64,000 nucleotides of DNA from Prevotellaceae bacterium MN60 (GCA_900199555.1 FZQZ01000002.1:186001-250000); one strand, 5' to 3'; shown: positions 51,239-59,674, counted from the first letter of the stretch. Made by a program: numbers and translations. Notes: generated by a model not told the origin, from the sequence alone.

Positions 51239-51415
51239 TACATTCAACTCTGAATACAACTATTTCGAGGTGCAATACAATAACTATTGAGGGGCGAAAG
51301 TAACTGATTGGGCGCTGAATGTAGCTAGTTACGAGCTGAGTGTAGCTAATTCAGAGCAGAGACAGCCTAGTACAGAATGAAGACAGCTTGGTATGATTGC
51401 CGAGACAGGCTAAAA
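51239..51415. repeat. 21-23 bp tandem array C, about eight degenerate units
   Basis: Units start near 51239, 51255, 51276, 51299, 51320, 51341, 51362, 51383 and 51405. The core moves from TACAACTATT through TGTAGCTAGTT and TGTAGCTAATT to ACAGCCTAGT and ACAGCTTGGT. Confidence 0.65.
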
Positions 51416-51420
51416 ACACT

Positions 51421-51462
51421 ATTCACGCATATTGCACTATGAGATAGTACGATACGCGTGAA
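51421..51462 (-). other. Hairpin in the right end
   Basis: Outer stem TTCACGC/GCGTGAA as in the left end. The inner stem is ACTAT/ATAGT with loop GAG, so inner pairing is kept though the bases differ. Confidence 0.7.
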
Positions 51463-51493
51463 GGTGAAGACTTTTTTCTAGCAAAAATTTTCT
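51453..51493 (-). repeat. Right inverted repeat of the island
   Basis: Complement of the left end. Its outer part overlaps 51480-51500, the second copy of the 21-bp motif found at 20035-20055. Confidence 0.85.
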
Positions 51494-51547
51494 GTAAGGC
51501 TTCCTTCAACACCAACACATTAAATACTCCGCAGTTATATTCCTAAT

Positions 51548-52039
51548 TTACAATATTTCTCTTGCTATCCAAGCACATGCTTCTGCATCTGCCAAAGCAT
51601 TGTGATGATTCTCCAAACAATAGCCACATTCAGCGGCAACTGTATGTAGTTGATGATTCTCCAGATAACGCAAAGCTCTACGTGAAGCTGCAAGTGTGTC
51701 GTAAAACTCATAGTCAGGATAATCCATCTGATAGACACGGAATACGGCTTTCAGGCAACCTTCATCAAATGGTTTGTTATGAGCTACGAGTGGCAGACCC
51801 TCTATCAAAGGTTCTATTTGAGCCCAAACTTTAGGGAATACAGGTGCATCTTCTGTATCTTCCTGACAAAGACCGTGTACCTGTGAACACCAGTAATTAT
51901 AATAGTTCGGCTCTGGCTGGATGAGAGAATAGAACGAATCTACTATCTCACCATTACGAACAATGACGATGCCAACAGAGCAAACTGAGCTACGCTCATT
52001 GTTGGCTGTCTCAAAATCTATAGCAGCAAAATTCTCCAT
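51548..52039 (-). CDS. DnaQ-like 3'-5' exonuclease
   Basis: A 163-residue DEDDh exonuclease. Exo I is FAAIDFETANNERSS (Asp and Glu near residues 8-10), Exo II LVAHNKPFDEGCLK (about 85) and Exo III HHNALADAEACAW (His and Asp near 148). It is a stand-alone domain without a polymerase or helicase part. The family includes proofreading subunits and RNA-trimming enzymes, so the substrate is open. The 3' end lies about 50 nt from the palindromic island. Confidence 0.9.
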   Translation of the reverse strand: MENFAAIDFETANNERSSVCSVGIVIVRNGEIVDSFYSLIQPEPNYYNYWCSQVHGLCQEDTEDAPVFPKVWAQIEPLIEGLPLVAHNKPFDEGCLKAVFRVYQMDYPDYEFYDTLAASRRALRYLENHQLHTVAAECGYCLENHHNALADAEACAWIAREIL

Positions 52040-52078
52040 TATCTCTCTTTACTATATTTGTTCACGTTGATTTTTCTG

Positions 52079-52086
52079 CAAAAGTA
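52079..52086 (-). promoter_or_regulatory. Promoter -7 element (TACTTTTG) of the exonuclease gene
   Basis: A TAnnTTTG match 40 nt before ATG 52039. Confidence 0.55.
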
Positions 52087-52156
52087 TGACAAGGGTATGC
52101 CAAACTGTGGCAGAGGATTAAGGAAAATACAGAATAAATTAGTCAATTGGTGCATG

Positions 52157-52164
52157 CAAAGATA
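52157..52164 (-). promoter_or_regulatory. Second promoter-like element (TATCTTTG) upstream of the exonuclease gene
   Basis: Another TAnnTTTG match on the minus strand, just after the terminator of the preceding operon. Confidence 0.5.
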
Positions 52165-52171
52165 CAAAATA

Positions 52172-52211
52172 ATATGAAAAAAGGTTGCAAATCTGCAACC
52201 TTTTTTCATAT
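52172..52211 (-). terminator. Strong symmetric terminator of the fur-purA-hisS run
   Basis: A perfect 17-bp stem (52172-52188 with 52195-52211), loop AAATCT. It contains A6 and T6 in the arms, so it can act in both directions. It lies 20 nt after the GNAT gene stop. Confidence 0.85.
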
Positions 52212-52230
52212 TTTCTTAATCGTTTATCGA

Positions 52231-52794
52231 TTATAATACCAAATGCTTCATGGGATGCCCACCCCAATGGCTATCGTTGAGATAGCGGAAGCCTACGGAG
52301 GCATAGAGGCGCTCGCCAGCAGGATTGCCCTGATCTACCAGGAGGCCTACACAGGGCAGACGGAGCTGGGTGGCCTTCGCCTTGGTGGCTCGCAAGAGCT
52401 GACGGGCGATGCCTTGACGGCGATAGGCGGGAAGGACTGCAAGGGAGTCGAGATAGAGCTCGCCAGCCTGCGTCTCGTCGGCCATAGCGGAATGGTCTTT
52501 GCCTAGGGAGGTCTTAGCAGCCTCAACAAAGGCGCGGCGCAACGTGTGGAGCTGGGCACCGTCGTAGCTGACAGCAATGCCTACCACCTGATCGGCATGC
52601 ATCGCCACAAGGGTATTGAGGTAGCTGTATTGCGAATCGGTGCGCGCTACAAGCTGTGTCATCATGTGGCGAAAGTGGTCGAGGGTGTAGCCCTCACCAC
52701 AGAAATGCAGACAGCACTCGTCGGTCATAGCCATCATGATGAGATGGGCTATCTCGGGGGCTTGAGCAGGGGTTGCGGGCTGGATGACAATCAT
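52231..52794 (-). CDS. GNAT-family N-acetyltransferase
   Basis: A 187-residue acetyltransferase; I use ATG 52794 (MIVIQPATPAQAPEIAHL) because it is the usual GNAT start and lies 19 nt after the Nudix stop. The acetyl-CoA site is YLDSLAVLPAYRRQGIARQL near residue 120, followed by VDQGNPAGERLYASVGF near 158. The substrate cannot be told. It is the last gene of the run that begins with the Fur-family regulator and is followed by a strong terminator. Confidence 0.87.
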   Translation of the reverse strand: MIVIQPATPAQAPEIAHLIMMAMTDECCLHFCGEGYTLDHFRHMMTQLVARTDSQYSYLNTLVAMHADQVVGIAVSYDGAQLHTLRRAFVEAAKTSLGKDHSAMADETQAGELYLDSLAVLPAYRRQGIARQLLRATKAKATQLRLPCVGLLVDQGNPAGERLYASVGFRYLNDSHWGGHPMKHLVL

Positions 52795-52813
52795 CGCACA
52801 AGGAGCTTTTGAC

Positions 52814-53314
52814 CTAGAGGAAGAAGCGCTGAAACTCGCTCTCAAAGTTGGGAGTGAGGATGCCTTTACCGATGGCGTCTTTAATCTCTTGTAGTGTCCA
52901 GAAGCGGCCTCCATCAAGCTCGTCGGTAGAGGGCGTGATGGGACCGTTATATATTGTCTTATTGACATATACGAGTTCGCGCTCGCGTAATCCTTCGAAC
53001 ACATAAATACCCATAGCCTCAGGCTGGAAATCGGTGATGCCGAGCTCCTCGCCTACTTCGCGGCGCAGGGCATCGGCGGGATTCTCACCATAGTCGATAT
53101 GGCCTCCTACTGCGGTGTCCCACTTGCCGGGCTGTATGTCTTTCCACTCGGGGCGCTTCTGCAGATAGACGTCGCCATTGGAGTTGAAGACATGCAGATG
53201 GACCACGGGATGGAGCAGGCGTGAACCACTATGACACTCGCCACGGGTGGCGCTGCCTATCACCCTACCCGTCTCGTCAACGAGTGGGAATATCTCTTGC
53301 GCATTATCCTTCAT
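52814..53314 (-). CDS. Nudix hydrolase
   Basis: A 166-residue Nudix protein. The Nudix box GHIDYGENPADALRREVGEE (about residues 70-90) is complete. The N-terminus FPLVDETGRVIGSATRGECH and HLHVFNSNGDVYLQKR resemble the YfcD/IDI-like branch, which hydrolyses small diphosphates. The substrate is open. It starts 21 nt after the hisS stop and is co-oriented with it. Confidence 0.9.
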   Translation of the reverse strand: MKDNAQEIFPLVDETGRVIGSATRGECHSGSRLLHPVVHLHVFNSNGDVYLQKRPEWKDIQPGKWDTAVGGHIDYGENPADALRREVGEELGITDFQPEAMGIYVFEGLRERELVYVNKTIYNGPITPSTDELDGGRFWTLQEIKDAIGKGILTPNFESEFQRFFL

Positions 53315-53335
53315 AAAGGGTGGAGATAGAGCTAT

Positions 53336-54721
53336 TTACTTAACCTTCTCGATGAGCTCGTCGGGGGTAACGAGGAGCTGCTCGCCAGTCTCCATATTCT
53401 TGAGGGTAACCTTCTGGGCTGCTATCTCGTTGTCGCCAGCAAGAACAACGAAGGGGATGTGCTTAGCATTGGCATAAGACATCTGCTTCTTCATCTTGGC
53501 AGCGTCGGGATAGAGCTCTGAACGGATGCCACTGGCACGTACCTTACTCAATATGGGCAGGCAGTACTCGGTTTCCTTCTCACCAAAGTTGATGAACAGC
53601 AGCTGGGTAGCGCTGACAGAGTCTTTGGGATAGAGGTCGAGGGCATTGAGCACGTCGTAGATGCGGTCAACACCGAACGAGATGCCGACACCAGAGAGGC
53701 CTGGCATACCGAAGATGCCGGTGAGGTTGTCGTAACGACCACCACCCGAGATGCTACCCATAGGGGTATCGAGGGCCTTGACCTCGAAGATGGCACCGGT
53801 ATAGTAGCTCAAGCCACGAGCGAGGGTGAGGTCGAGCTGAATTTCATTGACCATTGAACATTGACCATTGACCATTGAACATTGACCATTGAGCATTGAA
53901 AGAATGTACTTGGTCTCCTCTACTCCCTTCAGGCCAGTCTCGCTAGAGGCGAGTACCTGAGCGATGGTTTCGAGCTTCTGCTCGTTGGTGCCCTCAAGCA
54001 TGATGATGGGCTGGAGCTTCTGAATCTGCTCGTCGGAAAGGCCGTCTTCGCGGAGCTCGGCATTGACATTGTCGATACCTATCTTGTCGAGCTTGTCGAT
54101 AGCCACGGTGATATCTACAATCTTATCGGCAGCACCAATGACCTCGGCAATACCGGTAAGTATCTTGCGATTGTTAATCTTAATCTGTACGCGCACACCG
54201 AAACGGGTGAACACGGTGTCGACAATCTGCATGAGCTCTACCTCGTTGAGCAGTGAGTCGGAACCCACCACGTCGCCATCGAACTGGTAGAACTCGCGAT
54301 AGCGTCCTTTCTGTGGGCGGTCGGCACGCCATACGGGTTGCATCTGGTAGCGCTTGAAGGGCAACTGCAACTCCTCGCGGTGCATCACCACATAGCGGGC
54401 AAAGGGCACGGTGAGGTCGTAGCGCAGACCTTTTTCGCAAATCTTTGATGCCAGGCGCAGCGTGTTGCGCTCTGATAGTTCCTCGTCAGTAATCTTGTTC
54501 AGATAGTCGCCACTATTCAGAATCTTAAAGAGCAGCTTGTCGCCCTCCTCGCCATACTTACCCATCAGTGTCTGGAGGGTTTCTTGTGCGGGAGTCTCAA
54601 TCTGCTGGAATCCGTAAAGCTCATATACGCTACGGATGGTGTTGAAAATATAATTGCGCTTGGCCATCTCTACTGGGCCGAAGTCGCGGGTACCTTTTGG
54701 AATACTTGGCTTTTGTGCCAT
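53336..54721 (-). CDS. hisS: Histidyl-tRNA synthetase
   Basis: Charges tRNA-His. The 461-residue class II enzyme has [17 protein letters not shown] at the start (motif 1 region), motif 2 [20 protein letters not shown] (about residue 127), the histidine-specific [17 protein letters not shown] (about 299) and motif 3 [12 protein letters not shown] (about 340). Directly before LTLARG lies an insertion, [18 protein letters not shown], encoded by eight 7-bp repeats. As the gene should be essential, the insertion must be tolerated. purA lies 22 nt upstream. Confidence 0.96.
   Translation of the reverse strand: MAQKPSIPKGTRDFGPVEMAKRNYIFNTIRSVYELYGFQQIETPAQETLQTLMGKYGEEGDKLLFKILNSGDYLNKITDEELSERNTLRLASKICEKGLRYDLTVPFARYVVMHREELQLPFKRYQMQPVWRADRPQKGRYREFYQFDGDVVGSDSLLNEVELMQIVDTVFTRFGVRVQIKINNRKILTGIAEVIGAADKIVDITVAIDKLDKIGIDNVNAELREDGLSDEQIQKLQPIIMLEGTNEQKLETIAQVLASSETGLKGVEETKYILSMLNGQCSMVNGQCSMVNEIQLDLTLARGLSYYTGAIFEVKALDTPMGSISGGGRYDNLTGIFGMPGLSGVGISFGVDRIYDVLNALDLYPKDSVSATQLLFINFGEKETEYCLPILSKVRASGIRSELYPDAAKMKKQMSYANAKHIPFVVLAGDNEIAAQKVTLKNMETGEQLLVTPDELIEKVK
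53844..53899. repeat. Eight-unit heptanucleotide array inside hisS
   Basis: Eight consecutive units of CATTGAM/CATTGAG, read in frame as a 7-residue repeat (SMVNGQC). Confidence 0.9.
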
Positions 54722-54743
54722 CTTCTTTACTTTTAGATTTATA

Positions 54744-56015
54744 TTACTTTCTCACGATAGTTTGTGCACGGTCGGGACCGATGCTGATAATCTTAATAGG
54801 TGTCTCGAGTTCTTTCTCCAAGAACTTGATATAGTCGCTGAACTCCTTGGGGAACTGGTCTTCAGAGGTGAACTGTGTCATGTCTGTCTTCCATCCGGGG
54901 AGTTCCTGATAGATGGGCTCAATGCCCTTCTCTATGTCGTAGGGGAAATCGCGGGTCTCTACACCGTTTACCTTATAGGCGGTGCAGGCCTTGATGGTAT
55001 CGAAGCCATCGAGCACGTCGCTCTTCATCATGATGAGCTGGGTAACGCCATTGACCATGATGCTATAGCGCAGGGCAACGAGGTCGATCCAACCACAACG
55101 GCGCTCACGACCGGTAACAGCACCGTACTCGTGGCCGAGGTCGCGAATGAGCTTGCCCGTCTCGTCGAACAGCTCTGTGGGGAAGGGACCAGCACCGACG
55201 CGTGTGCAGTAAGCCTTCATGATACCATATACCTCGCCAATCTTGTTGGGACCAATACCAAGACCGGTGCAGGCACCAGCACAGATGGTATTGCTAGAGG
55301 TAACGAAGGGATATGAACCGAAATCTACGTCGAGCATGGTGCCCTGAGCGCCCTCGCAGAGAATGCTCTTGCCAGCACGGAGGGTCTTGTTGATTTCGTG
55401 TTCTGAATCAACGAGGTGGAACTGACGGAGATACTCGATGCCCTCCAGCCAATGTTTCTCTACCTCAGTGATGTCGTATTCGAAGTTGAGCGACTTGAGG
55501 ATGGCCTCATGACGAGCCTTGGCAGCAGCGTACTTAGCCTCGAAATTGTCGAGGATATCGCCTACACGCAGACCGGTACGGCTCACCTTGTCGGTATAAG
55601 TAGGACCAATGCCCTTGCCAGTGGTGCCAACCTTGTTCTTACCCTTCTGAGCCTCGTAGGCTGCATCGAGCACACGGTGGGTAGGCATAATGAGGTGGGC
55701 CTTCTTAGAGATATGCAGGCGCTCCTTCAGCTCATGACCACTGGCCTCGAGTGCCTTGGCCTCTTCCATAAACAGGTCGGGAGCAAGCACTACACCATTA
55801 CCAATGATATTCACCTTACCTCCCTGGAAGATACCAGAGGGGATAGAACGGAGCACATACTTCTGGCCTTCGAACTCCAGCGTATGACCGGCATTAGGAC
55901 CACCCTGAAAACGGGCAACCACATCGTACTGGGGAGTCAACACGTCGACTACCTTTCCCTTACCTTCGTCGCCCCACTGCAAACCGAGCAGGACATCAAC
56001 TTTACCTTGATTCAT
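54744..56015 (-). CDS. purA: Adenylosuccinate synthetase
   Basis: Joins IMP and aspartate with GTP to adenylosuccinate, the first step to AMP. The 423-residue enzyme shows [18 protein letters not shown] near residue 10 (GTP loop), [11 protein letters not shown] near 38, and [21 protein letters not shown] near 128. The [18 protein letters not shown] segment is near 305. The start overlaps the Fur-family gene by 4 nt, so translation is coupled to that regulator. Confidence 0.97.
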   Translation of the reverse strand: MNQGKVDVLLGLQWGDEGKGKVVDVLTPQYDVVARFQGGPNAGHTLEFEGQKYVLRSIPSGIFQGGKVNIIGNGVVLAPDLFMEEAKALEASGHELKERLHISKKAHLIMPTHRVLDAAYEAQKGKNKVGTTGKGIGPTYTDKVSRTGLRVGDILDNFEAKYAAAKARHEAILKSLNFEYDITEVEKHWLEGIEYLRQFHLVDSEHEINKTLRAGKSILCEGAQGTMLDVDFGSYPFVTSSNTICAGACTGLGIGPNKIGEVYGIMKAYCTRVGAGPFPTELFDETGKLIRDLGHEYGAVTGRERRCGWIDLVALRYSIMVNGVTQLIMMKSDVLDGFDTIKACTAYKVNGVETRDFPYDIEKGIEPIYQELPGWKTDMTQFTSEDQFPKEFSDYIKFLEKELETPIKIISIGPDRAQTIVRK

Positions 56016-56515
56016 TGTTTCTTATTTGGTTTCTGAATTACTTTCTTATTTTTGTTATCAGCATGACGTCGCAACTTGGCCTGACAACTGCTACAGATGC
56101 CATAGACATAGAGCGTGAAGCCATCCTTGCGGAAACGGCGCGTGGGCATGCTGTCGATAGCCTCGATAACCTGGGGCGACTTGACCTCGGTAACCTTACC
56201 ACACATGGTACATATCTGGTGGCAATGGCTATTGTTATCATAGCAGGCCTCATACTTGGTGGTAGATTGAAAGCGATGACGCACCACTAAACGCAGCTCG
56301 ACAAAGAGTCGCAGCGTATTGTAAAGGGTAGCACGACTCACTGGGAAATTGTACTCGATGCTAAGCTTATCACTTAGCTCCTCCAATGAGAAATGCCCGC
56401 TAAAACTATACACCGCATCAAGGATGGTGAAGCGCTCGGGCGTCTTTCTGTGCTTGTTCAATTCTAAATAGCCGGTCAGGATATTCTTGACCGTTGCCTT
56501 GACATTTTCTCTCAT
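56012..56515 (-). CDS. Fur-family transcriptional regulator
   Basis: A 167-residue metal-dependent repressor of the Fur/PerR/Zur family. The winged helix occupies residues about 20-85 (FTILDAVYSFSGHFSLEEL, VSRATLYNTLRLFVE). A structural zinc site is formed by CTMCGKV (about 101) and CSSCQAK (about 141), and HCHQ (about 97) belongs to a regulatory metal site. The C-terminus is strongly basic ([14 protein letters not shown]). Which metal or stress it senses cannot be read. It heads the purA-hisS-Nudix-GNAT run and overlaps purA by 4 nt. Confidence 0.9.
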   Translation of the reverse strand: MRENVKATVKNILTGYLELNKHRKTPERFTILDAVYSFSGHFSLEELSDKLSIEYNFPVSRATLYNTLRLFVELRLVVRHRFQSTTKYEACYDNNSHCHQICTMCGKVTEVKSPQVIEAIDSMPTRRFRKDGFTLYVYGICSSCQAKLRRHADNKNKKVIQKPNKKQ

Positions 56516-56545
56516 TTTATGTGGTTATAGTGGTTAAAAACCGCA

Positions 56546-56553
56546 CAAAATTA
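56546..56553 (-). promoter_or_regulatory. Promoter -7 element (TAATTTTG) of the fur-purA-hisS run
   Basis: A TAnnTTTG match about 30 nt before ATG 56515. GTGGTT and AACCGC around 56521-56544 form a small inverted repeat that could bind the regulator. Confidence 0.65.
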
Positions 56554-56585
56554 CTATTTTTTTGTGAGAAACGGGCAATAATTAT

Positions 56586-57266
56586 TTAAAAAAGTTCTAA
56601 ATTGATGCTTTTCAATGCACTTTTAGCCATTCGCTCATAAACGAGTCCGAGTTCGGCAAAGCGATAGGCGCTCTGCATAGCAGCCTTGCGCACAGAGGCA
56701 TAGTCTCCTTGCAGGGCAGCAAGCATCTGGTCGAGATACTCGTTGATGCCTCGCTCGTTGGGCTCCTGATGGTTCATAAATAATCGGCTAAGTACATGGA
56801 AACCACACACTTGGTCATACTCCTTATCCGAAGCAATCCACTGATAGGCCTTCTCGGGGGCATAGGGCAGATACTGCCACAGGTTGAAGGATGCTTGTTC
56901 GGCAATCTCTAACGAGGGTATCTGCTCCATCCAGATATCTACCACCTCGGGCAATATCTCGTCAGCAGGCATCAGGAGCGTGGCCAATATCTTGCACTCG
57001 CGCACATTTTCTTTCCACAAAGCGATGGAAAGGTCGTACAATGTAAACATTGAACATTGAACATTGAACATTGAACATTGAACATTGAACATTGGACTAT
57101 CTTTTATCTCCTTTGCCTTATCTTGCAGACGAGGGAGGGTGGCACCCCAATTGAGGTGATAGTTCAGTCCCTTGTCGCGCATAGACTGCGCCACAGAACC
57201 ATCCATCATCTGACGGAACGATTGTTTTAACTCCTTAATATATTGTTGTAATTCGGGATTCATCAT
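56586..57266 (-). CDS. AlkD-like HEAT-repeat protein
   Basis: A 226-residue all-helical protein resembling DNA alkylation repair (AlkD-type) HEAT proteins: LNYHLNWGATLPRLQDKAKE near residue 35, YDLSIALWKENVRECKILAT near 72, EQASFNLWQYLPYAP near 120. Whether it has glycosylase activity is not clear from the sequence. Between the first and second helical segments lies MFNVQCSMFNVQCSMF, encoded by a 7-bp repeat array. The start overlaps the M49 peptidase gene by 4 nt. Confidence 0.75.
   Translation of the reverse strand: MMNPELQQYIKELKQSFRQMMDGSVAQSMRDKGLNYHLNWGATLPRLQDKAKEIKDSPMFNVQCSMFNVQCSMFTLYDLSIALWKENVRECKILATLLMPADEILPEVVDIWMEQIPSLEIAEQASFNLWQYLPYAPEKAYQWIASDKEYDQVCGFHVLSRLFMNHQEPNERGINEYLDQMLAALQGDYASVRKAAMQSAYRFAELGLVYERMAKSALKSINLELF
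57048..57096. repeat. Seven-unit heptanucleotide array inside the AlkD-like gene
   Basis: Six exact units of CATTGAA plus one variant (CATTGGA), read in frame as a 7-residue repeat (MFNVQCS). Confidence 0.9.
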
Positions 57267-59209
57267 ATCAGTGTAGCATATTCAGAGCTATAGCGCAGCA
57301 TCTGGTGGGCATAGCTCTCTGAGTAGGTCAGCAAGATATCTTTCACCTTGCCACCATCATCGTAAACGGGGGTCATCTGGGGATTGATAAAGCCCTTATA
57401 GGGGGCCAGATTCAGCTTCTTATAGCGCTCCAGCACCTCGGCATGAAGATTGGCATCCACCTTCACCGCATAGCGCTCTACCAACTGGCGAGCTGCCTCG
57501 TAGTCGCCCTCACTCTTGATGCGCTGTATCTCAGCCAGCAAGCGGGCAAAGAGCTGACGCAAAGCCTGATAGTCGGTGATGCGCACATAGGTCTTGCCCT
57601 CGCGCTGCTCCATACGGATAACGTCACCACCGTGCTCATAGCACCAGTGGGCTATCAGGGCGCGATTGCGCATGTGGGCTTCCTCAATCTGATTGCCGGG
57701 AGTGATGCGTATCAGCTGTGTCATCAGTCCATTCATGATGTAGCTATAATACTGCGACTTATAGGCTTCGCCATCGGGCACCAAGCCCAGCTCTATCAGC
57801 TTGTCATCGGCAATATAATAGAGGCCGAAGAGGTCGGCACGGGCTTCCTCGATGGTATTGCCATAGGCCTTCAGTGCATCGGGGTCGGTGCCAGGCAATA
57901 GTTGTCCGCTGCCATGTCCCAGACACTCGTGGAGGTCGGTATGCAGGTCGTCGCACACATCACCATATTTATCGATGAGTGCGAGCGTATCTTTATCAAT
58001 CACAAATTCTTCTTTGAAGCCATTGCCATGAGCAGCCTTGTTGTAGGCATCGGTGATATTGGATATCGTGATGCTCTTGCTGCCATGCTCGGCACGTATC
58101 CAGTCGGCATTAGGCAGATTGATACCTATCGCTGTGGAGGGGTATTCGTCGCCACCCAGCATAGCAGCACAGATAGCATTGGCAGTGACGCCCTTGACCT
58201 GTGGCTTGCGGAAGCGAGGATCTACAGGCGAATGGTCTTCAAACCACTGGGCATTCTGACTGATAGCCTGTGTGCGCTTGGTGGCTTCAAGGTCTTTATA
58301 CTCTACGATGCCTTCCCACGAGCCTTTCAGCGCTAAGGGGTCGCCATAGACCTCGATGAAACCATTGACGAAGTCCACCCTACCCTCGTGCTCACCAACC
58401 CACTCGATACAGTAGTCGTTGAACACCTGCAGGTCGCCCGTCTGGTAATACTTTATCAGCAACTCAAGGATGCGTTGCTGGTGAGGATTCTCAGCTACGG
58501 TCTTGGCCTTCTCCAACCAATAGATGATGTGGCGGATGGCATTGCCATAGCGACCATCGGCCTTCCAAACATCTTCTTGTACCACACCATCACGCTTGAC
58601 CAGCGTAGAGTTGAGTCCGTAGGATGCAGGAGCGGGATTGTTGGCATCGTCAGCCTTCATGCGGGCATAGAACGCCTCAGCCTCCTCTTGTGTCACTCCA
58701 TCGTAGAAGTTACAAGCGGAGGTCTGTATCAGGTCTTCACCATCGGCCTTATTCACACGCTTGGGTAGCACGGTGGGATCGAAGATGACGGGGAAGAGCT
58801 CGTCGCACATCTGTTCTATCGTCTCGCCAGAGCGCAAGGGCAACTTGCGAGCGTCAACCTGCATCAAGGCACGACGCAGATAGTCGGCACTGAATGCTGG
58901 CTGAAACTTCTCGGAACCATAATGATGATAGATGCCATTAGAGAACCAGATGCGCTTGAGATAGACTTCCAAAGCACGGAAGTCAGCACTATCGTGGTCA
59001 ATGGTAAAATCTGTGTACACCACCTCCAACATTTTACGAATGCGGAGGTTATATTTTCCAAACTGGTCGAAAGTAATATCGCGCCCATAAAGGGTGGCTT
59101 TCGACAAATAATAAACTAACTGCTTCTGTAACAAAGACAATTGCTCAAATCCGTTTAACCGGTATCTGAGCAATTGAATGTCCGCAAAACTTTCGTCCGA
59201 ATAGTTCAT
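57263..59209 (-). CDS. M49-family (dipeptidyl peptidase III-like) metallopeptidase
   Basis: A 648-residue zinc peptidase without a signal peptide. The M49 zinc motif reads HECLGHGSGQLLPG near residue 426, and the second site TIEEARADLFGLYY lies near 455. The N-terminus (YSDESFADIQLLRYRLNGFE) has the expected family start. DPP III removes dipeptides from oligopeptides. The gene lies 9 nt downstream of an AraC-like regulator gene and overlaps the AlkD-like gene by 4 nt, forming a three-gene run. Confidence 0.9.
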   Translation of the reverse strand: MNYSDESFADIQLLRYRLNGFEQLSLLQKQLVYYLSKATLYGRDITFDQFGKYNLRIRKMLEVVYTDFTIDHDSADFRALEVYLKRIWFSNGIYHHYGSEKFQPAFSADYLRRALMQVDARKLPLRSGETIEQMCDELFPVIFDPTVLPKRVNKADGEDLIQTSACNFYDGVTQEEAEAFYARMKADDANNPAPASYGLNSTLVKRDGVVQEDVWKADGRYGNAIRHIIYWLEKAKTVAENPHQQRILELLIKYYQTGDLQVFNDYCIEWVGEHEGRVDFVNGFIEVYGDPLALKGSWEGIVEYKDLEATKRTQAISQNAQWFEDHSPVDPRFRKPQVKGVTANAICAAMLGGDEYPSTAIGINLPNADWIRAEHGSKSITISNITDAYNKAAHGNGFKEEFVIDKDTLALIDKYGDVCDDLHTDLHECLGHGSGQLLPGTDPDALKAYGNTIEEARADLFGLYYIADDKLIELGLVPDGEAYKSQYYSYIMNGLMTQLIRITPGNQIEEAHMRNRALIAHWCYEHGGDVIRMEQREGKTYVRITDYQALRQLFARLLAEIQRIKSEGDYEAARQLVERYAVKVDANLHAEVLERYKKLNLAPYKGFINPQMTPVYDDGGKVKDILLTYSESYAHQMLRYSSEYATLI

Positions 59210-59218
59210 CTTGGAGGC

Positions 59219-59674
59219 TTAATGAGACTTTTTGTCTTGTTTAACCTTCTCAGCAGGATGCTGAGCCAGATGTTGCAAGCGATACTCACGCGGTGTCATA
59301 CGCATCAACTTGTAGAACGAAGCATAGAACGACTGGCGATTGGCAAAGCCAACCATGTCGCTTACTTCCTCCATACGAAGGTTCTGATACCTGCGATCTA
59401 CGAGAATCGCCATTGCTTCCTCAATTCGGAATTTGTTAATGAAAGAAGTATAATTCATGTGGAAGCGAACATTCACAACCGCAGAAATGTAACGAGTGTT
59501 AGTACCTAAATCCTCGGCGAGTTTCTTGGCAGAATAGTCCTTATCCTTGTACTTCTTTTGCATGACGATAATGTTAAGGATTTTCTCCTTCATTTCGTCC
59601 ATTAGCTTGGGGCTGACTAGACTACGATAAGCAGCCTCCTTCTCTTTTTTTTCTGTAATATTATACTTTGCCAT
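59219..59674 (-). CDS. AraC-type helix-turn-helix regulator without sensor domain
   Basis: A 151-residue protein consisting mainly of the AraC DNA-binding domain: KDYSAKKLAEDLGTNTRYIS near residue 45 (first helix-turn-helix) and EVSDMVGFANRQSFYASFYK near 103, then MTPREYR. The first 40 residues are helical (MKEKILNIIVMQKK). Such short forms in Bacteroidetes resemble the output domain of larger sensors. It heads the run with the M49 peptidase and AlkD-like genes. Confidence 0.88.
   Translation of the reverse strand: MAKYNITEKKEKEAAYRSLVSPKLMDEMKEKILNIIVMQKKYKDKDYSAKKLAEDLGTNTRYISAVVNVRFHMNYTSFINKFRIEEAMAILVDRRYQNLRMEEVSDMVGFANRQSFYASFYKLMRMTPREYRLQHLAQHPAEKVKQDKKSH

Larger units (their letters stand above)
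50445..51493. other. Palindromic island bounded by inverted repeats, no genes
   Basis: About 1.05 kb without a plausible reading frame between the methyltransferase and the exonuclease. The ends (50445-50484 and 51453-51493) are inverted copies, matching at about 37 of 41 positions. Inside each end is a hairpin. The interior holds three arrays of 21-22 bp degenerate tandem repeats, a perfect 21-bp inverted repeat around a set of alternative hairpins, and two C/G-rich hairpins. No transposase is present. It could be a non-autonomous mobile element, a structured transcript or a decayed repeat region. Confidence 0.75.

Noticed and set aside
50445-51493. CRISPR array
   Set aside because: The repeats are degenerate, lie back to back without unique spacers, and no cas genes are near.
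52795-53004. Longer N-terminus for the GNAT gene
   Set aside because: The extension overlaps the Nudix gene in another frame and is Ser-rich without domain features.
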